Translations under genes and position numbers: made by a program
Notes under the pieces: generated by a model
Told to the model about the DNA's origin: nothing
What the model saw: the letters and a program-made list of their open reading frames with translations, nothing else
Database searches by the model: none
From: Burkholderia sp. Nafp2/4-1b
GTDB taxonomy: Bacteria; Pseudomonadota; Gammaproteobacteria; Burkholderiales; Burkholderiaceae
DNA: 64,000 nt
Direction: 5' to 3'
Assembly: GCF_003635165.1 (NCBI RefSeq)
Contig: NZ_ML058615.1
Coordinates: 62,001 to 126,000 of the forward strand
Shown here: positions 43,952 to 53,120 of the stretch, one piece after another
Position numbering within the stretch: the stretch's first letter is position 1
Layout: each line of letters opens with the position of its first letter

Positions 43952-44863
43952 ATGCAGAACCCGCAAGCCGTTCCCGATTACCTGATTCAATCCGACGCGG
44001 TGCGCGAGCGCTTCGCGCGGCTGAAGGCCCGCGACGTGATACTCGACGTGCGGCACGTCGGCAAGCGGTTCACGACGCCGCAGGGCGAGTGCGTCGCGCT
44101 GGACGACATCAGTTTCCGCACGCACCGGCGCGAGTTCGTCTGCGTGATCGGCCCGTCCGGCTGCGGCAAGTCGACGTTGATCCGGATCCTGGCCGGGCTC
44201 GACGCGCAGACGAGCGGCGAGGTGCTGCTGGACGGCAAACCGGTGGACGGGCCGGGCGCCGATCGCGGGATGGTGTTCCAGGGCTATACGCTGTTTCCGT
44301 GGCTCACGGTCAAGAAGAACGTGATGTTCGGTCTGCGCATGAACGGCAGCAGCAGCGGCGCGGCCGAGCGCGAGGCGCTGCAGTGGCTCGATCTCGTCGG
44401 GCTGACGCGCTTCGCCGACGTGTATCCGCACCAGTTGTCGGGCGGCATGAAGCAGCGCGTGGCGATTGCCCGCGCGCTCGCGAACCGTCCGCGCATCCTG
44501 CTGATGGACGAACCGTTCGGCGCGCTCGACGCACAGACGCGTGCGAGGATGCAGACACACCTGCTCGACATCTGGCGCAACATCGACGTGACGATCCTGT
44601 TCATCACGCACGACCTCGACGAGGCGATCTTTCTGGCCGACCGGATCCTGGTGCTGAAGGCGAATCCGGGCGGGGTGCAGGAGTTGATCGAGGTGCCGGT
44701 GCCGCGGCCGCGCGATTATTCGCAGGTGAATACGCCGGCGTTCATCGCGACGAAGGCGCGGCTCGAAGCGCTGATCCATCCGAAGGAGGCCGCGGCGGCG
44801 GAAGACGACGGCATCAAGCCGCACATGATCCGGATGACGGACGTGGCGGATAACGTCGAATAG
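43952..44863 (+). CDS. ABC transporter ATP-binding protein (guanidine/urea-type importer)
   Basis: 303 residues. Walker A GPSGCGKST near 72, Q-loop in MVFQGYTLFPW, signature LSGGMKQRVAIARAL, Walker B ILLMDEPFGALD and switch His in ITHDLDEA. It is of the SsuB/TauB/NrtD type, with a 30-residue N-terminal extension. It is the last gene of the guanidine operon and powers import with the adjacent permease. Downstream lies a small LysR-like remnant and a convergent LysR gene. No terminator is clear. Confidence 0.9.
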   Translation: MQNPQAVPDYLIQSDAVRERFARLKARDVILDVRHVGKRFTTPQGECVALDDISFRTHRREFVCVIGPSGCGKSTLIRILAGLDAQTSGEVLLDGKPVDGPGADRGMVFQGYTLFPWLTVKKNVMFGLRMNGSSSGAAEREALQWLDLVGLTRFADVYPHQLSGGMKQRVAIARALANRPRILLMDEPFGALDAQTRARMQTHLLDIWRNIDVTILFITHDLDEAIFLADRILVLKANPGGVQELIEVPVPRPRDYSQVNTPAFIATKARLEALIHPKEAAAAEDDGIKPHMIRMTDVADNVE

Positions 44864-44873
44864 CGGGGAAGGG

Positions 44874-44933
44874 TTTGCCGACGCGTACCCGGACATCGAC
44901 ATCGATCTGCGGCTCGACCACCATGACGCGGTT
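44874..44933 (+). pseudogene. Short LysR effector-domain remnant
   Basis: Between two convergent genes, an open stretch of about 20 codons reads FADAYPDIDIDLRLDHHDAV. This closely resembles the strand where LysR effector domains begin (YPDIxIDLRLDD...). There is no start, no DNA-binding part and no continuation, so it appears to be a gene scrap left by rearrangement. Confidence 0.45.
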
Positions 44934-45868
44934 CAATCCGGATGTTCCAACGACCGCGCCGGCATCGCTGGCAGCGTGACGCAATCCCACCTGCGCTTGT
45001 CCGCGATCCAGTCGCCGAACAGCTGGATCTTGTGCGGCTGTTCGATTCCGCCCGGATACACGAAGTAATAACCCATTCCCGTCGGCAACGACAGGTCGAA
45101 CGGCATCACGAGCCGGTGCGCCGCCACGCTTTCGTCCACCAGCGTCCTGTCGCCGATCGCGATGCCGTATCCGTCGATCGCTGCCCGGGTCGCGAGGTCC
45201 AGCGTTTCGAAGCTCAGGCCGCGAGACGAGTCGACGTGCGCCGCGCCCGCATGGTCGAGCCAGCGTTTCCAGTCCTGATGATCGCGGGTCGGATGCAGCA
45301 GCGTATGGCCGTTCAGTTCGTCGAGACGCGCGAGCGGTTGGTGCTCGAGCAGGCTCGGCGCACAGACGGGGGTGAGCCGCTCTTCGAACAACGGAATCGC
45401 GTGCATGTCGGGGCCGGCGCCGTCGGCATAGATCACCGCCGCATCGAACGGCTCGACGCGGAAATCGACGTGATGATCCCAGGTGGTCGTGATCTGCACC
45501 TGCAGCTCGGGATGCTCGACCTGGAAACGCATGATGCGCGGCAGCATCCACTGCATCATGCAGGTCGGCACCTTCAGCGCAAGCTCGGTGCGCCGGCGTG
45601 ACAGGCGCATCGATACCTCCTCGATGCGCGCGAAGCTTTCGCGCACCGTCGGCAACAGCAGCTCGCCCTCGGCCGTCAGCGTGAGCCCCTTGGGCGTGCG
45701 CTTGAACAGCGGAAACTGATAGAAGCTTTCGAGCGCGAGGATTTGCCGGCTCACGGCGCCCTGCGTCAGGCACAGGTGCCCGGCGGCGCGCGTGAAGCTG
45801 CCGTGGCGCGCGACGACGTCGAACACCTGCAGCGCATTGAGGGAAGGGAGTCGTTTCATCGGAAGCAT
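44933..45868 (-). CDS. LysR-type regulator (GcvA-like)
   Basis: 311 residues. Helix-turn-helix LPSLNALQVFDVVARHGSFTRAAGHLCLTQGAVSRQILALE, then an effector domain beginning ALKVPTCMMQWMLPRIMRF, characteristic of the GcvA/AmpR subgroup. It lies 31 bases after the ATPase gene of the amino-acid transporter on the same strand and probably regulates the minus-strand transport and decarboxylase block. No ribosome site is obvious; ATGs at 45868 and 45859 are both possible. The effector may be arginine or a related guanidino compound, but this is inferred only from neighbours. Confidence 0.85.
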   Translation of the reverse strand: MLPMKRLPSLNALQVFDVVARHGSFTRAAGHLCLTQGAVSRQILALESFYQFPLFKRTPKGLTLTAEGELLLPTVRESFARIEEVSMRLSRRRTELALKVPTCMMQWMLPRIMRFQVEHPELQVQITTTWDHHVDFRVEPFDAAVIYADGAGPDMHAIPLFEERLTPVCAPSLLEHQPLARLDELNGHTLLHPTRDHQDWKRWLDHAGAAHVDSSRGLSFETLDLATRAAIDGYGIAIGDRTLVDESVAAHRLVMPFDLSLPTGMGYYFVYPGGIEQPHKIQLFGDWIADKRRWDCVTLPAMPARSLEHPD

Positions 45869-45899
45869 CGGTGTGCAACGGGCAGCGACGCAATATCGC

Positions 45900-46625
45900 T
45901 CAATGCAGGATTTTCGCGAGGAAATCCTTCGCGCGATCCGACTTCGGGTTCGCGAAGAACTCTTCCTTGCGGTCGTCCTCGACGATCGCGCCCTTGTCCA
46001 TGAAGACCACGCGATGGGCGACCTTCTTCGCGAAGCCCATTTCGTGCGTGACGACCATCATCGTCATCCCTTCCTGCGCGAGCTCGACCATCACGTCGAG
46101 CACCTCGTTGATCATCTCCGGATCGAGCGCGGACGTCGGTTCGTCGAACAGCATCGCGATCGGGTCCATCGACAGCGCACGCGCGATCGCGACCCGCTGC
46201 TGCTGTCCGCCGGACAGCTGGCCCGGGAACTTGTGCGCATGCGCCTTCAGCCCGACGCGATCGAGCAGCTTCATGCCCTTGTCGGCGGCTTCGTCCTTGC
46301 CGCGGCCGAGCACCTTGATCTGTGCAAGCGTCAGGTTCTCGGCGATCGACAGGTGCGGAAACAGCTCGAAATGCTGGAACACCATCCCGACCTTCGAGCG
46401 CAGCTTCGACAGGTTCGTCTTCTTGTCGCCAACCGACTGGCCGTTCACGAGGATCTCGCCCTGCTGGAACGGCTCGAGGCCGTTCACGGTCTTGATCAGC
46501 GTCGACTTGCCCGAGCCCGACGGACCGCACACGACGACCACCTCGCCTTTCCTGACCTCGGTCGTGCAATCGGCGAGGACCTGAAACTGGCCGTACCACT
46601 TCGAAATGTTGCTGATGGAAATCAT
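45900..46625 (-). CDS. Polar amino-acid ABC transporter ATP-binding protein (GltL/GlnQ type)
   Basis: 241 residues, typical for the family. Walker A CGPSGSGKST, Q-loop in GMVFQHFELFPHL, signature LSGGQQQRVAIARAL, Walker B AMLFDEPTSALDPE, switch His in VVTHEMGFA. Starts at MISISNI. It completes a four-gene importer (binding protein, two permeases, ATPase) on the minus strand, and resembles GltL/AatP of glutamate/aspartate systems. The true substrate is uncertain because of the neighbouring guanidino-acid genes. Confidence 0.9.
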   Translation of the reverse strand: MISISNISKWYGQFQVLADCTTEVRKGEVVVVCGPSGSGKSTLIKTVNGLEPFQQGEILVNGQSVGDKKTNLSKLRSKVGMVFQHFELFPHLSIAENLTLAQIKVLGRGKDEAADKGMKLLDRVGLKAHAHKFPGQLSGGQQQRVAIARALSMDPIAMLFDEPTSALDPEMINEVLDVMVELAQEGMTMMVVTHEMGFAKKVAHRVVFMDKGAIVEDDRKEEFFANPKSDRAKDFLAKILH

Positions 46626-46665
46626 GAAAGTACCTGCATCGGAATGAGGCGCGCGCGGCGCCGGT

Positions 46666-47322
46666 TCAGCGCGCCTTCGCGACGCGGTAGCGACGTTCGA
46701 GCGCACGCGCATACCACGTCAGCGGGAAGCACATCGCGAAGTAGAGCAACGCGACCATCGCGTAGATCGGAAACGGCTTGAATACCGCATTGGTGATGAT
46801 GTTGCCGGTCTTGGTCAGTTCGGTCAGCCCGATGATCGACGTGAGCGCGGTGCTCTTCACCGCCTGCACTAGAAAACCGACTGTCGGCGGCAGCCCGATC
46901 TTCCATGCCTGCGGCCACACCACGTAGCGCAGCCGCTGGGCCCACGTCATGCCGAGGCTGGCCGCCGCGTGCCACTGGCCGCGCGGCACCGCGTCGACGC
47001 AACCGCGCCAGATGTCGGCCAGGTACGCGCTCGCGTTCAGCGTCAGCACGACCGACGCCGCGACCCACGGCGTCACGTCGATGCCGACGAGCGGCAATCC
47101 GAAGAAACCGAGGAACAGTTGCATCAGCAACGGCGTGCCCTGAAACACTTCGACGTACAGGATCACGAAGCGGCGCAGCGCCGGTACGGGCGAGATGCGC
47201 AGCGCGAGCAGCGCGAAACCCGCGATGCCGCCGCCGGCGAACGTGATCAGCGACAGCAGCACGGTCCAGCGCGCGGCGAGCAGCAGGTTCCATGCGATGT
47301 CCTGGAAAGTGAATTCGATCAT
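46666..47322 (-). CDS. Polar amino-acid ABC transporter permease (GltK type)
   Basis: 218 residues with five membrane helices. The HisM/GltK family motif is present (YVEVFQGTPLLMQLFLGFFGLPL), and so is the EAA loop (ASLGMTWAQRLRYVVWPQAWKIGLPP). The ATG overlaps the stop of the first permease gene (ATGA), indicating the two make a heterodimeric channel. Forty bases separate it from the ATPase gene. Confidence 0.9.
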   Translation of the reverse strand: MIEFTFQDIAWNLLLAARWTVLLSLITFAGGGIAGFALLALRISPVPALRRFVILYVEVFQGTPLLMQLFLGFFGLPLVGIDVTPWVAASVVLTLNASAYLADIWRGCVDAVPRGQWHAAASLGMTWAQRLRYVVWPQAWKIGLPPTVGFLVQAVKSTALTSIIGLTELTKTGNIITNAVFKPFPIYAMVALLYFAMCFPLTWYARALERRYRVAKAR

Positions 47323-48083
47323 CGTGCATGCTCCGTCGGCAGGCCGGTCTCGGGGGAGCGGGCGCGCCACGTGAAGCGGGCGGCCCGGGTGCGTCGCGGC
47401 GCGGCAGCCGAGCCATGCGGCGCGCGGCCCCGGAACAACCGCCGGCCGACGCGGTTGAGCAGCATGCGCAGTGCGATCGACAGCAACAGGTAGATCACGG
47501 TCACGACGATGTAGATCTCGAACGCACGGAAATTGCGCGACTGGATGAAGTTCGCCGCGTAGGTCAGGTCGGGCACCGAGATCTGCGACACGACCGCCGA
47601 ACCGAGCATCACGATCAGTACCTGCCCCAGCAGCGCGGGGTAAACGTTCGCGAGTGCCTGCGGCAGCACGACGTGACCGAACACCTGCCGGCCGTGCAGC
47701 CCGAGCGCGCGCGCGGCCTGCACTTGCCCGTGCGGCACCGATTCGATGCCGGCGCGCAGGATCTCGACCGCATACGCGCCGAGGTTGACCGTCATAGCGA
47801 GCACGGCCGCCTGCGCCTCGTCGATGTGTACGCCGATACCGGGCAGCCCGAAGAAGATGAAGAACAGCTGGACGAGGAATGGCGTATTGCGGATCAGCTC
47901 GACGTAGGACGCCACGAGCGCACGCGCCCAGCGCGGGCCCGCGAGGGCGGTCCACGCGCCGGCGGTGCCGATCAGGCCGCCCAGCACGGTCGAGGCGGCG
48001 GTGAGGCCGAGCGTCACGCCGATGCCGCGCGCGAGCATGTCGGCGTACAGGCCGAAATCGCTGAAGTCGAACACGTAAGTCAT
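47319..48083 (-). CDS. Polar amino-acid ABC transporter permease (GltJ type)
   Basis: 254 residues. The core has five membrane helices with YVELIRNTPFLVQLFFIFFGLPG and the EAA loop ARALGLHGRQVFGHVVLPQALANVYP. The C-terminus has an extra Arg-rich, disordered-looking tail of about 35 residues that overlaps the downstream gene and may be dispensable. It follows the binding-protein gene by 43 bases. Confidence 0.89.
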   Translation of the reverse strand: MTYVFDFSDFGLYADMLARGIGVTLGLTAASTVLGGLIGTAGAWTALAGPRWARALVASYVELIRNTPFLVQLFFIFFGLPGIGVHIDEAQAAVLAMTVNLGAYAVEILRAGIESVPHGQVQAARALGLHGRQVFGHVVLPQALANVYPALLGQVLIVMLGSAVVSQISVPDLTYAANFIQSRNFRAFEIYIVVTVIYLLLSIALRMLLNRVGRRLFRGRAPHGSAAAPRRTRAARFTWRARSPETGLPTEHAR

Positions 48084-48126
48084 CGCGATGCCTTTCGTCG
48101 TGAGTGCGGGGCGGGGGCGATGCCCA

Positions 48127-48945
48127 TTACAGATCGGCCGGGAGTGCCGCGTGCAGCCACTTCTGCGACAACGTGTTCAGCGTGCCGTTCTTCTTCGCGA
48201 CGGCGATCGCGTCATTGACCTTCTGCATCAGGCGCGGTTCGTTCTTGTTCAGGCCGACGTGATCGGGCGAGCTGAACAGCGAGAACTTCTGTTCGGGATC
48301 GATCGACGGATGCCGCGCGATGATGGTTGCGCCGACGTCGTTGCCGACCACCAGGAGTTGCGCCTGTCCCGACAGGAATGCCGCGATCGCGCCGTTCGGG
48401 TCGTCGAAGCGCTTGATCGTCGCGCTCGGCGGCGCGATCTTGCTGACGCTCAGATCCTCGAGCGTGCCGCGCGCGACCGCGACGGATTTGCCGGCGAGAT
48501 CGGCATTGCCCTTCACGGCCAGCGATTTCGGGCCGAACACCGCGAGGTAGTAAGGCGCATACGCGTTCGAGAAGTCGATCACCTTCGCGCGCTCCGGCGT
48601 CTGCCCGACCGACAGCAGCATGTCGGTCTTGTGGTCGGCGAGATATGCCATCCGGTTGTCGCCGGTGACCTGCACGAGCTCGACCTTCGCATTGAGGGCG
48701 CGGCCGATCAGGTTCGCCATGTCGATGTCATAGCCTTGCGGCTTCATGTCGGGTCCGATCGAACCGAACGGCGGATAGTCCTCGAATACGCCGACGCGCA
48801 CGACGCCCGATTTCGCGATCGTGTCGAGCGCGTCGGCGTGTGCGAGCGGCGCGAAGCCGGTAAGCGCGGCGGCGCCGGCACAGAGCAGGACGGTGCGGGC
48901 GAGCAGATGTTGCATGCGGCGGGTTGCGTGAATCGTTGCGTTCAT
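48127..48945 (-). CDS. Polar amino-acid ABC transporter substrate-binding protein
   Basis: 272 residues. The signal peptide is cleaved after about APLAHA. The mature part is a family 3 solute-binding protein (SGVVRVGVFEDYPPFGSIGPDMKPQGYDIDMANLIGRAL), with the ligand-binding Asp in TDMLLSVGQTPERAKVIDFS. It delivers the ligand to the permease pair just downstream. Family 3 proteins bind amino acids. The motif with DMLLSVGQTPERAK is close to glutamate/cystine types, but the substrate is not fixed. AGGA lies 7 bases before the ATG. Confidence 0.87.
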   Translation of the reverse strand: MNATIHATRRMQHLLARTVLLCAGAAALTGFAPLAHADALDTIAKSGVVRVGVFEDYPPFGSIGPDMKPQGYDIDMANLIGRALNAKVELVQVTGDNRMAYLADHKTDMLLSVGQTPERAKVIDFSNAYAPYYLAVFGPKSLAVKGNADLAGKSVAVARGTLEDLSVSKIAPPSATIKRFDDPNGAIAAFLSGQAQLLVVGNDVGATIIARHPSIDPEQKFSLFSSPDHVGLNKNEPRLMQKVNDAIAVAKKNGTLNTLSQKWLHAALPADL

Positions 48946-48986
48946 GGTGAAGTCCTCGTTGTTGCGCTGGAGAAAGGGAACGGACA

Positions 48987-50057
48987 TCAGGCGCCGCGTG
49001 CGGCGATGAGCTTGCAGGCATGGGGCGGCAGTTCCGCGAGCACCGGCATGCCGACGTGGAGGTCAGGCGTCTCGCGCGGCGTCGTCGCGGCCGTCAGCGT
49101 GAAGCCGCGGCAGTCGATCGTCGCTTCGATCGATGCGCCGACGTCGCGGACGAACGTGATCGTGCCGGCCAGCGTGTTCGGCGCCGCCGCCGGCGGGCCC
49201 GGTCGCACGCAGACGTCCTCGGGACGAATCAGCAGGCGCACGGCGTCGGACGCGCCTGTCGCGTCGGGCGCGCGCGGGATCGCGAGGCGCTGCCCGCCCG
49301 GCAGGACGATCGCGTCGTCGCCGTCGCGCATGACCGGCAGGATGTTGCCGAGGCCGATGAAGTCCGCGACGAATTCGTTGACCGGGTCGCGATAGATGTC
49401 GAGCGGCCGGCCGACCTGCTGGATGCGGCCCTGCTCCATCACGACGATCTCGTCGGCCATCGTCATCGCTTCGCGCTGGTCGTGCGTGACCATGATGGTC
49501 GTGATGCCGAGCCGTTGCTGCAGCAGCCGGATCTCGATCTGCATCGCTTCGCGCAGCTTCGCGTCCAGTGCCGACAGCGGCTCGTCGAGCAGCAGCAGGC
49601 GCGGCGACGATGCGATCGCGCGCGCAATCGCGACGCGCTGGCGCTGCCCGCCCGACAATTGCGTGACGAGCCGGTCGGCCATGTGCGGAAGCTGGATCAG
49701 CTCCAGCAGCTCGGCGACGCGCCGCGCTTGCGCGGCCTTCGCCGTCTTGCGCAGCCGCAGCGGGTACGCGACGTTCTGCGCGACGGTCATGTGCGGAAAC
49801 AGCGCGAGCGACTGGAACACCATGCCGAAGTCGCGCCGGTTGGCGGGCACGTGCGTGAGGTCGCGGCCGGCGAACGTCAGGGTGCCGGAGGTCGGCGTTT
49901 CGAGGCCGGCGATGATCCGCATCAGCGTGGTCTTGCCGCAACCGGACGGGCCGAGAAAGCAGACGAGCTTGCCGTCCGGCACCGACAGGTCGACGTGATC
50001 GACCGCATACGCGTGATGGAAGCGCTTCGTCACGTCCTGGAGGATGAGCTGGGTCAT
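48987..50057 (-). CDS. Polyamine-type ABC transporter ATP-binding protein (PotA-like)
   Basis: 356 residues. Walker A GPSGCGKTTLMR, signature LSGGQRQRVAIARA, Walker B LLLLDEPLSALD, and a C-terminal TOBE domain (about 275-350), as in PotA, FbpC and UgpC. Start at MTQLILQD with AGGA 7 bases upstream; a longer ATG at 50072 is possible. It is the last gene of the four-gene transporter whose binding protein is at 51874. The class moves spermidine, putrescine, iron or, near decarboxylases like the one upstream, guanidino compounds such as agmatine. Confidence 0.9.
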   Translation of the reverse strand: MTQLILQDVTKRFHHAYAVDHVDLSVPDGKLVCFLGPSGCGKTTLMRIIAGLETPTSGTLTFAGRDLTHVPANRRDFGMVFQSLALFPHMTVAQNVAYPLRLRKTAKAAQARRVAELLELIQLPHMADRLVTQLSGGQRQRVAIARAIASSPRLLLLDEPLSALDAKLREAMQIEIRLLQQRLGITTIMVTHDQREAMTMADEIVVMEQGRIQQVGRPLDIYRDPVNEFVADFIGLGNILPVMRDGDDAIVLPGGQRLAIPRAPDATGASDAVRLLIRPEDVCVRPGPPAAAPNTLAGTITFVRDVGASIEATIDCRGFTLTAATTPRETPDLHVGMPVLAELPPHACKLIAARGA

Positions 50058-50103
50058 GAGGGTTCCTTGCACGGGCGAGGGGGAGGGCCAGGCGGTGCGC
50101 GCG

Positions 50104-50946
50104 TCAGAGCGCGACGCCCTTGTCGCCGACGAGTTTTTCGAGCATCCAGATCAGCGCGAAGTCGATCGCGACCGTGAACACGGCGAAGCAGAACACGGTC
50201 GGGTCGAGCGACGACACGGTGCGGCTGTAGAGCCAGACCGGCAGGGTCATCGTGTCGATGCTGTACAGGAAGAACGTCACCGTGAATTCGTTGAACGACA
50301 CGATAAACGCGAACAGCATCCCGGCGAGAATGCCGGGCCGCATCAGCGGCAGCACGACGTCGACGAGCGCGCGGCGCGGGCTCGCGCCCATCAGGCACGC
50401 GGCTTCCTCGAAGTCCGGACCGATCGACGCGACCGAGGCCGCGCAGTTCTTCACGGTGAACGGCAGCGTCAGGATCACGTGCGCGACGACGAGCCGCACG
50501 ATGCCGAGCTCGACCGGCAGCGCGTTGAACACGATCAGCAGTGCGAGGCCGAGCATCACGAGCGGATAGACGATCGGCAACGCGACGAGCTGCTCGACGA
50601 GCGCCTTGCCGCGGAAGCGGCAGCGCGACAGCGCGTAGGCCGCGGGTACCGACACGGCGGTCGCGATCAGCATCGTCGCGACCGCGACGACGAGGCTCGT
50701 GGTCAACGCGGCGCCCATCGACTGCGCGCTGCCCGCATCGGACGAAACGAACGTCTGCCACGCGGCGTGATACCAGCGCAGGCTGAAATCGCGCGGCGGG
50801 AATTCGAGCGTGCCCGAGGCGCCGAACGACATCGTGATCATCGTCAGGATAGGGAGCGCGGCGACGAACAGCACGAGCGTCGCGAGCGCACCGGTCACGC
50901 GTCCGAGGCGGCCGGGCAGCGGCGCGCGCAGGAGCAGGGCATTCAT
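50104..50946 (-). CDS. Polyamine-type ABC transporter permease (PotC-like)
   Basis: 280 residues with six membrane helices. EAA loop EAACLMGASPRRALVDVVLPLMRPGI, and a PotC-type start (TGALATLVLFVAALPILTMITMSF). The ATG overlaps the stop of the PotB-like gene (ATGA). With its neighbour it forms the channel for the binding protein at 51874. Confidence 0.9.
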   Translation of the reverse strand: MNALLLRAPLPGRLGRVTGALATLVLFVAALPILTMITMSFGASGTLEFPPRDFSLRWYHAAWQTFVSSDAGSAQSMGAALTTSLVVAVATMLIATAVSVPAAYALSRCRFRGKALVEQLVALPIVYPLVMLGLALLIVFNALPVELGIVRLVVAHVILTLPFTVKNCAASVASIGPDFEEAACLMGASPRRALVDVVLPLMRPGILAGMLFAFIVSFNEFTVTFFLYSIDTMTLPVWLYSRTVSSLDPTVFCFAVFTVAIDFALIWMLEKLVGDKGVAL

Positions 50947-51869
50947 CGGTTCACCTCGCCGGCACGTTGCAGGGTGCGCACGAGGCGCTGGGAAACCGCC
51001 ATCACCACGAGCGTCGCAGCCATCAGCACGATGCCCGATGCAGATGCCGCGGGCCAGTTGAGCAACGGTGCGACCTGGTCGTGCACGAGCACCGCGAGCA
51101 TCGGCACGCGGCGGCCGCCGAGCAGCAGCGGCACCGCGAAGGCGCTGGCGTTGTACGCGAACACGAGCAGCGCGCCGGACACGAGGCCGGGCATCGCAAG
51201 CGGCAGCGTCACGTGCCGCAGCGTCTGCCAGCGGCTCGCGCCGAGCGTCGCGGCGGCTTCGTCGTACGCGCGGGAAACCGCACGCAGCGCGCTCGACAGG
51301 GGCAGCACCGCGAGCGGGAACGCAGTCTGGATCAGCCCCAACAGCACGCCGTGTTCGCGATACAGCAGTTGCAGAGGCCGCTCGATTGCACCGGTGCCGA
51401 GCAGCGCGCGGTTGAGCATCCCGGCCGGGCCGAGCATCACGAGCCAGCCATAGCCTTGCAGCAGCAGGTTCACGAGCAACGGCAGCAGCACGCCGGCGAG
51501 CATCAGGCGGCGCGCGAGGCGCGATTCGGTGCGCGCCATCGCGAGCGCAACCGGAATCGCGAGCAGCACCGCGCACACCATGCTCTGGAACGCGAGGCGC
51601 AGCGTGAGCCACAGCGACTTCGTGAAGTACGGGTCCGCGAGGTCGACGTAGTTCTGCAGCGTGAAGGTCCGCCATTCGTCGCCGGATACGCCGACGCTCA
51701 TCCGCAGCACGGTGAGCGTCGCGGCGGCGAGCACCGCGAGGAACGCCAGGATCGGCGCGAGCAGCAGCCACGGCGGCACGCCGGGCCGCCCGGCCTCGGC
51801 GCTGGCGGCGGCACCGGCCGATGCGGCGGCGGCCGGAACCGCGTCGCGGGAGGAGGACAGGGAGGCCAT
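50943..51869 (-). CDS. Polyamine-type ABC transporter permease (PotB-like)
   Basis: 308 residues. An Ala-rich cytoplasmic N-terminus (about 1-30) precedes six membrane helices. EAA loop EAAATLGASRWQTLRHVTLPLAMPGLV. It is the first of the permease pair and overlaps the PotC-like gene. It starts only 4 bases after the binding-protein gene, with GGAGG a few bases further upstream, so expression of the two is probably coupled. Confidence 0.9.
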   Translation of the reverse strand: MASLSSSRDAVPAAAASAGAAASAEAGRPGVPPWLLLAPILAFLAVLAAATLTVLRMSVGVSGDEWRTFTLQNYVDLADPYFTKSLWLTLRLAFQSMVCAVLLAIPVALAMARTESRLARRLMLAGVLLPLLVNLLLQGYGWLVMLGPAGMLNRALLGTGAIERPLQLLYREHGVLLGLIQTAFPLAVLPLSSALRAVSRAYDEAAATLGASRWQTLRHVTLPLAMPGLVSGALLVFAYNASAFAVPLLLGGRRVPMLAVLVHDQVAPLLNWPAASASGIVLMAATLVVMAVSQRLVRTLQRAGEVNR

Positions 51870-51873
51870 GTCG

Positions 51874-52971
51874 TTATGCCGAGAAGAGGCCCGTATAGCG
51901 CTTGATCCACGCGGGCTGGACGGCCGCGAGTGCCTTGTCGTCGTGCAGCACGGCCTTTTCCGCGATCTGCTGCGGCGAAGGCACGAACGCACGGCTTTCC
52001 GCCGGAATCACGGCCTTCGCGTTCACGGGACCGTTCAGCACGTCGGCCGCCATCCGGCCCTGGACGCCCGCGTCGAGCGAATGGTTGATGAACGCGTGGA
52101 TGAGATCGAGATCGGCCGGGTGGGCCTTCGGGATCACCGTGAACATCAGTTGCGTCGCGAAGCCTTCCTTCATTCCGTACGTCACGCCCATCTTGTAGTC
52201 GGGCTTGCGGATCTGGTCAGGGAAGAACGCCGGCGAGTAGATGCCGCCGATGTCGAGCGAGCCGGTGCGGAACAGGTCGGCGACCTGGTTCGGGTTTTCG
52301 CCGAGCGTCATCACGCGATCCTTGAGCTGCGCGAGCTTGCGGAAGCCGGGATCGATGTTCTGCTGCGAACCGCCGGACAGCTTCGCGGCGATGATCGCGA
52401 GGTCGACCGCTTCGGCCCACTCCGGCGGCGGCAGGAACAGTCGGCCCGCATACTTCGGATCCCACAGTGCCTCGTAGCTCGACGGCGCGCTCTTCACGGT
52501 GGCCGTGTTGTAGATCAATCCGTCCGACCAAAGCAGGTAGCCGATGCCGAAGCCGTTCGCGCCCGTGCGGTATTGCGGCGCGACGTCCTTCAGGTTCGGC
52601 AGGCGGTTCAGATCGGGCTTCGCGAGCAGGCCCGCATCGGCAAGACCGGCCGCGCCGACGCCGGCCAGCGTGATCACGTCATAGGTCGGCCGCTCGCCCG
52701 CGGCCTTGACCTTCGCAACCATCCCCGACGTGCCGTCCGCGCGGTCGGCGATCACGCGTGCGCCCGTCAGCTTGCTGAAGGTTTCCGCAATGTTGCGCAG
52801 TGCGGCCGCGCCGGTATCGTCGGACCAGGTGAGCAGGCGCAGCGTCTTGCCGGAAAAGCTGCCGGACTGTGCCTTCGCAGTACTGATGAACGGCATCGGA
52901 AGGGCGGATGCAGCGAGCGCCGTGCCGAGGGTTTTGATCGCCTGCCGTCTTCCCGCCTTGAAGTGTTGCAT
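51874..52971 (-). CDS. Extracellular substrate-binding protein, PotD/AfuA type, Tat-exported
   Basis: 365 residues. The N-terminus has a twin-arginine motif (GRRQAIKTLG) and an Ala-rich hydrophobic core ending ISTAKAQ, suggesting export folded through Tat. The mature part is a family 1 periplasmic binding fold (KTLRLLTWSDDTGAA, YNTATVKSAPSSYEALWDPKYAGRL, GENPNQVADLFRTGSLDIGG), typical of putrescine/spermidine and thiamine-like ligands. The ligand is probably cationic. Ligand identity could be an arginine derivative given the decarboxylase upstream. Confidence 0.87.
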   Translation of the reverse strand: MQHFKAGRRQAIKTLGTALAASALPMPFISTAKAQSGSFSGKTLRLLTWSDDTGAAALRNIAETFSKLTGARVIADRADGTSGMVAKVKAAGERPTYDVITLAGVGAAGLADAGLLAKPDLNRLPNLKDVAPQYRTGANGFGIGYLLWSDGLIYNTATVKSAPSSYEALWDPKYAGRLFLPPPEWAEAVDLAIIAAKLSGGSQQNIDPGFRKLAQLKDRVMTLGENPNQVADLFRTGSLDIGGIYSPAFFPDQIRKPDYKMGVTYGMKEGFATQLMFTVIPKAHPADLDLIHAFINHSLDAGVQGRMAADVLNGPVNAKAVIPAESRAFVPSPQQIAEKAVLHDDKALAAVQPAWIKRYTGLFSA

Positions 52972-53120
52972 GGCCTTCTCCTGTTGAACGATGCCGTGTG
53001 GTTGGCTACCCGGCGCCGAATCGCGGCGCGGGGTGTGAATGAACTGTAGGGAGGTCAAATTTCCGCAACAAACGAAATATCCGCATGCGCGGCATGACAT
53101 AAACGCATGGGCCGGCCGCG
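52972..53120 (-). promoter_or_regulatory. Likely promoter region of the PotD-like transporter operon
   Basis: A 149-base gap, the largest inside the minus-strand block between 56284 and 44933, with an AT-rich segment (53058-53112). Read on the minus strand, GATATTTCG and AATTTGACC occur about 100 bases before the ATG. No sure promoter pair can be set. The aldehyde dehydrogenase and decarboxylase upstream may run into this operon. Confidence 0.35.
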
